Shown here piece by piece: positions 57,332 to 64,000 of a stretch of 64,000 nt of DNA. Under the pieces are notes generated by a model that was not told the origin of the DNA, ran no database searches, and saw nothing but the letters and a program-made list of their open reading frames with translations. Within the stretch, counting starts at the first letter, position 1. Every line of letters starts with the position of its first letter. Made by a program: the position numbers and the translations under genes. This stretch comes from Emmonsiellopsis sp. PD_33 (Eukaryota > Ascomycota > Eurotiomycetes > Onygenales > Ajellomycetaceae): NCBI GenBank assembly GCA_032988165.1, contig JANTQF010000122.1, positions 1 through 64,000 of the forward strand, in the 5' to 3' direction.

Positions 57332-58128
57332 GATTTGGAGGTTGGGTCGATTTTGGAGTTCTACCTTGTAGGTGAGTATAAGCCGCGAGATGTATAACTT
57401 CATGAACTAGATGATACAAGCCTGAGAAGCCTCTTTCCACTGCTTACCTTGTGGTATTTATACTAATTCATGAAATGTCTAGGAACCAACTAAACCCCAT
57501 TCAAAACAAATTAACATCTGCTTGAGTCTGCATCAGACTTTGGGGCTGGCCTGCTATTGTCTGTGCAGCACTCACCTGGATCCATACTTTGAATATTTGG
57601 GGCACAATTGTTGGCTTGCTGGCACCAATTATTCCACTATGTCTAATTGCCTACTTAATGAAGCCTACAGCGTCCTCCTATTGACATGTATGATGTACTG
57701 AATACATCCATGGATGGTCCTACACCATTGCATAATGAGTTTGTGTTGGCTAATGCATGGGCAATCACTCTCGAACTGCACACATTTATTGCCATACATA
57801 GGAGTACTCCTATGGAACCGTGGTGCTTACATCTACATATTGGGTTTATTGTTTCCTCTGCCCCTGCATCTTGGCTCTCTTTGTTCAATCTAATGCATGA
57901 TTCTATCCCCAGACTTCGATCTCAGAGAAGGGTAGGTGGCTTGCACACAAAGAAAGTGAGATCTACCCCTGACACACTTTGTTTAAACACAGGAGAATAT
58001 ATATAGGGGTGGTGGGGGTGTCGAAAGTAGCCCTCTTTGCCTCCATCATAATTCCATTCTGTTTACTGCACCTCTTCGATCCACAAAACACCCTCCAAAG
58101 TGAACACTGAGAGTTCCGGCGAAAAACA
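57332..58128. other. intergenic between two small secreted-protein genes
   Basis: About 800 bases between divergent small genes. Open frames at 57655-58006 on both strands overlap each other and lack motifs. The 150 bases before 58129 are pyrimidine-rich and promoter-like. Confidence 0.4.
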
Positions 58129-58767
58129 ATGCATCTCCCTGGAACGTTCGCGGGTCTTCTGATCCCGCTGTCCCTCTTAGTAGGGTTCTGTCATGGAAAT
58201 GGGCCTAAAGACAATCCTGACAATCTTGTAAGTTCAGATCCCATGTCATCTAGATCCATCATTTCCTATCTGTACCTCTATTCGGACTTGAATACTTTGA
58301 ACTCGGCTAGGTAATAGCCGCAGAAGCCGTTATTGAACATGTGGAAGCCAACTGATGAAATTGCAAGACCTGGGTTTATCCCGAGAAAGACTGGCAAGGA
58401 CAGATATATCACCTGGTTCCTGACACAACTTGTTGGCATTTGTAAGTGGAGAAACTTGGCCATAGCAAAGGAAAATAGGGGGATAACTTGAGGTTCTGAA
58501 ACACTAATGCATCAATAAATTCTAGGGAGATGAAACACTTCAAGTCAGCTGAGGTTCGCGAGCCTGTGACGTGCAAGTTCTACAGGTGAGTTTTCATTTC
58601 TCATTGCCTGAGGCATGGATCTAACAGATTGCTACAGGGATAGGGACTGCGCGAAGGATCTCATAAAGGAGGTGGGCGCACCTGGGGTCAAAGACTTCGA
58701 TGCGCTCTTTGCTGGAACCAAAGTTCCTACTGATATATGGGTGAAATGCGCCGTGAAGAAACCTTGA
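58129..58767 (+). CDS. small secreted cysteine-containing protein, four exons
   Basis: Exons 58129-58227, 58368-58441, 58526-58585 and 58638-58767 join in phase to 120 residues. The first exon encodes a signal peptide (MHLPGTFAGLLIPLSLLVGF) with a CHG at the cleavage region. The mature part has TWVYPEKDWQGQIYHLVPDT then TCWHL, EPVTCKFYRDRDCAKDLIKE, and ends VPTDIWVKCAVKKP, giving four cysteines that could form two disulphides. All four donors and acceptors are canonical and the three joins keep one frame, which supports a real gene although the longest single open frame is only 61 codons. No family recognised; effector-like or antimicrobial-type roles are possible but not shown. Confidence 0.6.
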
Positions 58768-59861
58768 GGGAACATGGCGAGAAAGCGCCGCGTACCGAGA
58801 GGCAAAGGGGTAAAGGTTCAAGTACCTGGACGATGACTTGGGATGGGACGGTCGAGAATTGGATAGAGGCAGTTTGCGATAGTTGAAAATGACAATCTGG
58901 TCAGGTTATATCCCGAAATAATTGGTTCCGATAAGTTACTAGTTATGCAATTGTCATGATTGTATGTCACCAACTTGAATGTATAGACGATGGCCGGGTT
59001 GCCGTCTCCGTAGGGACTGATTCTATCAGATAAGCATCGAGAAATAAACGACGGAGAAAAAGTGTTTAACCGTCTACGTTTGCACCGAGAAGAGGAGAGC
59101 AGAGAAAGGGCCTCGCTACATCTCTATACCGAAGCCCGAATTTAATTATTTAGTTCGGGCGCGGCACACACCGTTAGTTACTATAGTAGTTAACCACAAC
59201 ACATCTGCTTCGGCTTTCCTCCAGCAATCCTTCATCAATAGTTGGGACATGCTGAAGAGAGAGCATGAATAAAGGACTATTTCCCCCCGCGAACTCGTTA
59301 TCCCATTTAACCGTTGCTCAACGCGACGCCACAAAAAATCCGTTTCATGTGGCGTGTGTTGCCTGATGGAAGCCGAGAGCTGACAGACATGGCCGGCATG
59401 CCGCGAACATCCCTGTTCGCTGGAGCGGAGGCAGAATTCGACAATGAGGAATACTTTTTTTCCCGCTTATTGAAGGTCCCTTTGAGGCTTCTTCTCGATA
59501 TATTCCCCAGAGTGCTGCAAAGGGAGATGACACCCGGAATGTCCTGAAGGATCTCATATTTATTACGAGTACCCCATATATCCCAACGCTTCGATATAGC
59601 CGAAATCCTCTACATCCAGCTACCACTAGCTTGCATATCGTTGCAGCGTTAGATTAACGTCCTCAAGCCATGGCCGTTGACAAGGATTCCTGTCAGCAGC
59701 CCCCCCGCAGACAGCAATGTTTAGTGCACCAGGGTCGCTGATTCAATCAACCCCAGATCCCCTCAGCTGCTGTGAAATTCGCTTTGAATTCTGTTCCCCA
59801 CCTCATGTCTTCTGTGATCGATTCGGGAGGTTGAAGTCGAGAGACTGTCTGCTGGCTCAAA
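58768..59861 (+). promoter_or_regulatory. intergenic, upstream of the six-hairpin glycosidase
   Basis: About 1.1 kb. A short open frame (59314-59547) and its antisense have no motif. Probably the promoter of the glycosidase gene. Confidence 0.4.
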
Positions 59862-62182
59862 ATGAGGTCACTGCTGGTGCTCCCGCTTGCTTTCTCAGCA
59901 GTGTTTGCCCAAGATGTGGATGCAGGGGAACACGGACGAATTGACCGTGCGGCGGTTGTTCGGAGATTCAACCCCGTACGGAAAGAGAATTCGCAAACTA
60001 CGCCCATGCAACTTGGGAATGGCGATTTCGCGTTTGGTGCAGACATCACCGGGCTCCAGAGTATATTGCCATACGGGACCCTTTCGTCCTGGGGCTGGCA
60101 CAATGTGAGCCTGCCTAATGTCCCCGGACAAAGTGGGATAGACGATTTTACAGGGCTGGATTGGGAAACCTATGGGAGGATGGTTAATGTCAGTTGAAGT
60201 ATTTACCTATTTTATTTCGTATGGCGCTGTAATCTTGCTAATAAATACCCCAGTATAACATGCCCAATCCCGCTCAACCGAATATATCCCAATGGCTCAT
60301 ATCCAACCCGCATCGTCTCAATCTTGCGCGTATCGGGTTCCTTTACAACGGCGCGAACATAACAGAAAGCGATATTTCAGACAAACACCAGGTCCTCGAC
60401 CTATACAGCGGCACGCTGTTCTCACGATTCACCCTTGCAGGCGAGGAAGTCAATGTCGTTACGGCTGTTGATCCAGAGGCGGATACAGTGGCCGTCGAGG
60501 TGCAGTCGAAACTTGTAAAAACATGCTCGCTAGCTGTCTTCCTCGACTACCCATACGGCGACGGTGCAAACAAGTTCGAAGCTCCATTTGTGGGGAACTG
60601 GGATGCAGAAGATAGACACACGACGAAGCTAACACGGCATAAATGGAAGAATGGCGCGACTATTCGACATGATCTAGATGCTACGACGTACTTTACGGAG
60701 ATAAATTGGGAAGGAAAACACGCTGAGATCAGTTGGCACAATGATTCGGCTCACAGATACGTACTCAAGCCTAGTGGGGGCCATGGGTTCAAGTTCACTG
60801 CATCATTTTCACTTTCGGAGGAAGTGCATGCTAAATCAGTCGATGGCGTTCGAGATGGCTCCAGAAATTGGTGGCGGGAGTATTTTGAAAGCGGAGCTTT
60901 CGTCGATCTGACCTCAATCGATGACCCTCGGGCTACCGAGATCCAACGCCGTGTTATTCTCTCGCAGTACTTGTTGGCGACTGGTTCTGCTGGCCGAGAT
61001 CGTGAGTCTTACCACTGTACTCATGCCTGATCATTGTGAAGAACAGAACCTGATTCTATAATCTCTATAGCCCCCCAAGAGAGCGGTTTGACAAATAACG
61101 GATGGTACGGGAAGTTCCATCTGGAGATGTATCTCTGGAACTCTCTCCACTTCATGCGCTGGAACAAGTTCTCCCTGATGGATAGGAGCATAGACATGTA
61201 CGAGCGCTTCCTCGACGCCTCGATTGCCCGAGCGAAGAATCAGGGATACAAAGGCGCCCGATGGGGCAAAATGAGCGACCCAACAGGCCGCTCTGCACCT
61301 GGAGAGATCAACTCGTATGCCCCATGACCCCCTTTTAACTATCCCCAGCATAAACCACAAAACTAACACCCAACCAGCCTCCTAATCTGGCAACAACCAC
61401 ACCCAATGTACTTCGCCGAGCTCGACTACCGCAGCCACCCCACCCCCTCAACCCTCAACAAATGGGACACCATCCTCACGCAAACCGCAAACTTCATGTC
61501 CTCCTACCCCTTCTACAACTCCTCCACAAAACTCTACAACCTCGGACCCCCGCTCTACCCCGCCTCCGAAAACACAAACCCAAACAACACCATAAACCCA
61601 ACCTTCGAACTCGCCTACTGGCGCTTCGGCCTAAACATCGCCATGGAATGGAAAGCCAGACAGGCCCTGCCCATCCCCGAGGACTGGCTGGATGTCTCGC
61701 AGAACCTCGCCCCGCTGCCCGTGTCAAACGACCTGTATGATGTCCACGAGGGCATCGAGGACATGTGGGCGCCCAACAGCACGACGCTACAGGACCATCC
61801 GGCAATGACGGCCGCGTACGGCCTGTTACCCGCCACCCGCGGGATCAACGCGACGGTCATGCACAACACGTTCCATAGGATTCTGGACCAGTGGGACTGG
61901 GAGACGTGTTGGGGGTGGGATTTCCCGATGCTGGCGATGAGTGCGTTGAGGTTGGGGGAGAGGGAGGATGCGGTTGAGTTGTTGTTGCATGGGAATTTCG
62001 GGTTTGATGAGGTGGGGATGCCGGTGGGTGGGGAGAGGGTGCCGACGCCTTATTTTCCCGCGAGCGGGGCGTTGTTGGTTGCTGTTGCGTTGATGGCGGG
62101 GGGGTGGGATGGGGATGAGGGGGGGAAGTTTCCGGTGGCTTGGGAGGGGGTGAGGGTTGAGGGGTTTTTGCCGGCGATGTGA
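59862..62182 (+). CDS. secreted six-hairpin glycosidase
   Basis: Member of the (alpha/alpha)6 six-hairpin glycosidase superfamily (GH65/GH95-like fold), secreted. Exons 59862-60188, 60254-61001, 61071-61314 and 61378-62182 give about 707 residues. Signal peptide: MRSLLVLPLAFSAVFA. An N-terminal beta domain opens TTPMQLGNGDFAFGADITGL then SILPYGTLSSWGWHN. The helical barrel has RRVILSQYLLATGSAGRDPP, then NNGWYGKFHLEMYLWNSLHF, which contains the acidic/aromatic cleft residues, and later FELAYWRFGLNIAMEWKARQ and DQWDWETCWGWDFPMLAMSA. Substrate is not determined. The last exon starts with C-ending codons and becomes almost purely G-ending after about 61900. Confidence 0.9.
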
Positions 62183-62641
62183 TGTGATGGAGGTGGTTTC
62201 TGTGTTTGGGGGTAGGGGTGGGTAATATTTATAATTTGTGACAGGATAGATAGTCTATGGGGTGGGAATAAGGGTTAATAGGTGTGATATTAGATTTTCC
62301 TTTGGATGTGTTGATCTTTTCTAGATATGTTTCTCTAACGAAATGATAGTACGGGGTGTTGTTTTGGTCCTGCAGAACTTGGGAAGGGCGTAAGGTTTGC
62401 GATCTTGGTTTCAGGGGTAATAGGTAACAGAATGAAAGTGAACTTGGTTCAAACATGGACAATATTGGTTGCTCCGGTCTCGCTAGGCAGTCAATCAGTG
62501 AGCAATTGAGGGGAATAAAGCATCGAAATATATCCCAAACCAAAAGCGAAGATGTAAATGTATACAGGCAACAACCGTATCAACATCAACTCATGAAATC
62601 GTAGAAAGAATCACCCATCCCCTGGACACTCAACCCTCGAG
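62183..62641. other. convergent spacer
   Basis: About 460 bases between convergent genes. No feature recognised. Confidence 0.4.
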
Positions 62642-64000
62642 TTACTTAAGAACCCTAGGCTTCCAGGCCGAATAGCCCTCCCCAGACTTACGCTTCCGCC
62701 TCGATTTCCTCAACCCCCCCACATTATTCACACTATTTGGTCCGGAAACAATAACCCTCCTCTCCCCCCGAAATATCTTGGCCAGGTCCTCATTTCCCAC
62801 CCCCACCGCCGCCTGCATCAAGTCCATCGGCGTCTCCCCATGCCGATCCTGAATGTATAGGGACGCGCCCGCGGCCAGCAGCAGTTGAATTAGTTCGGGC
62901 TGCACTCGCCAACAGGCTGCGTGTAGCGGGGTGCCACCCACCCGTCCGCCTGGGGCATTGATGTCACTTCCTTCTGCTAGGAGGTGTTTGACTATTGGCG
63001 TTAGTGCGAAGGACGTGGCGTAGTAGAGGGGTGTGGCGTTGCGGGGGTAGTTGTTATACGTGGTCTTCAGGACGCGTGGGTGGATGACTAGTACCTGAAC
63101 CCAGGAGAGAAAGTTTGGCGTAGCGGGATCCGTGAAGAACGTTTTGGCCAGTGCATGGAGGGATGGATGATCGTTGGGATCTAAATACGGGCGAGCGTGG
63201 TCGGCCCAGTTGTGCGATGCGTACTGGAGCAAGGGGAAGGAATTTAGTCGGCATGTCATTTCTTCGACGTCATCGCAAGGGCCTGAGCTAAGAGGGTCGA
63301 GGAGGAGGTAGGTTAGGCAGAGGGTGGCTAGTTCTGGGAGGCAAATGGATTCCGGTAGGTAGAATGTGGGAAGTGTGTTTTGTGCGCGGATGGAGATGAG
63401 ATAATCCCGCACTGAGTTGTGTGCGAGAACGACCTTGTTTCCATCTACCGAGACCAAGGAACCACAAATTTCCAGAATATCTTCTGGGTCGCGGAGTTTG
63501 TCTTCCGGGTTGAGGGTTCTGATGCCTGTCGCGAGGACTGCTCCTTCGGCTAGTTCGGAGAGCGTGAGGGGGCGGCTGGAATGAACAAGCCAGAGAAGTG
63601 TTTGCCGTGCGAGAGGGACATCTGACTCAGGAATGTGCCTAATGATCCGTTCATATGTTTCGTCAAGATCGCGGGGGAGGCCTCGAAGAGCGGCTTTAAT
63701 GGCTCCGTCTGTTCTGAGGCGGTTTAACTCGTCAAGCTGGCACTTGACCCAGCGGAACCTGCATTGCAATATTAGCCAGAGAACTCACAGCTACGTATTT
63801 CCAGCTCGTGGAACAAACCTACATTCCACATGCGCCCTCAGTAAGGGTTTCAACTATATGCTGCTGCAGAGAAGGGCCAAGTTTGCGTAATCTTGGGTTT
63901 GATTCCATTGTGGATATGATATATTGGTGGATATCTTGATCGGCATCTTTGACCTGGGTTGAGACACTGGGTTGCTCTTTCAATAATCGGACAAGATCGA
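62642..64000 (-). CDS. NACHT-ankyrin repeat protein, 3' part (runs off the edge)
   Basis: C-terminal portion of a fungal STAND (NLR-like) protein. Minus-strand exons 64000-63819 (incomplete at the window edge) and 63758-62642. The first reads DIHQYIISTMESNPRLRKLG and VETLTEGAHVEC, and the join restores CRFRWVKCQLDELNRLRTDG, the typical segment after a NACHT domain. Then a winged-helix-like region (LPRDLDETYERIIRHIPESD; RQTLLWLVHSSRPLTLSELA), LAHNSVRDYL, and ankyrin repeats (ATPLYYATSFALTPIVKHLL; GTPLHAACWRVQPELIQLLL; DRHGETPMDLMQAAVG). The tail is basic (KSRRKRKSG). The donor used here is GTTTGT; another nearby GT breaks the frame. The P-loop and any N-terminal effector domain lie outside the window. 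Such proteins act in non-self recognition and cell death in fungi (established for the class). Confidence 0.88.

Noticed and set aside
57655..58006. Overlapping open frames on both strands
   Set aside because: They overlap each other in opposite directions and have no signal peptide, motif or intron support.
59314..59547. 77-codon frame upstream of the glycosidase
   Set aside because: An equally long antisense frame covers it; no motif.
1..64000. tRNA or rRNA genes
   Set aside because: No clover-leaf A/B box pair or rRNA segment was recognised by eye; a covariance-model search would be decisive.

Overview
This is nuclear DNA from a filamentous ascomycete, most likely Eurotiomycetes (Aspergillus/Penicillium-like). 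The evidence is many short GT-AG introns, compact spacing on both strands, a two-subunit-type fatty acid synthase alpha chain, fungal carbohydrate-active enzymes, a QDE-2-type Argonaute and a NACHT-ankyrin gene. I cannot name the species from sequence alone.

Left arm (1-27 kb) is gene-dense. It holds FAS alpha (1341-7071), the tRNA methyltransferase TRM1 (7842-10550), a NIPA-type Mg2+ transporter (11243-12753, minus), a small coiled-coil gene (14057-14907), a secreted GH43 enzyme (15844-16977), a truncated rhodopsin-domain membrane gene (17233-17635, minus), an APC amino-acid/GABA permease (18953-20885), a nitrilase-family amidohydrolase (21159-22261), a C2H2 zinc-finger gene (22442-23230, minus), an MCP1-like membrane protein (23691-24775) and LEU2 (25683-26951).

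Middle (27-44 kb) is an accessory region. Members of a lineage-type coiled-coil family (27.5-28.6 kb, 29104-30499, 42960-44247, related to 14057-14907) surround an 11.5-kb block, about 30500-42040, in which I found no CpG dinucleotide on reading every line. The block holds mutated remains of a CACTA/En-Spm-like transposase, several fragments of a SLIP-GC-like dynamin GTPase, an almost open coiled-coil gene and at least seven different tandem arrays. Ordinary CpG content resumes abruptly on both sides. This looks like a repeat island erased by CpG-directed C-to-T mutation (a RIP-like process).

Right arm (45-64 kb) returns to ordinary genes: an Argonaute (45244-48488), pyruvate dehydrogenase E1 beta (49214-50536, minus) sharing a 570-bp promoter region with a secreted metallophosphatase/5'-nucleotidase-like protein (51107-53020), mitochondrial 2-enoyl thioester reductase ETR1 (54030-55325, minus), two small secreted-protein genes (57.1 and 58.1 kb), a secreted six-hairpin glycosidase (59862-62182), and the 3' part of a NACHT-ankyrin gene running off the right edge (62642-64000, minus).

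FAS alpha, ETR1 and PDB1 together touch cytosolic fatty-acid synthesis, mitochondrial fatty-acid synthesis and the acetyl-CoA supply, but they are far apart and I infer no cluster. A second pattern runs across the window: many genes have C-ending codons in the 5' part of an exon and switch to G-ending codons towards the 3' part, resetting after introns.
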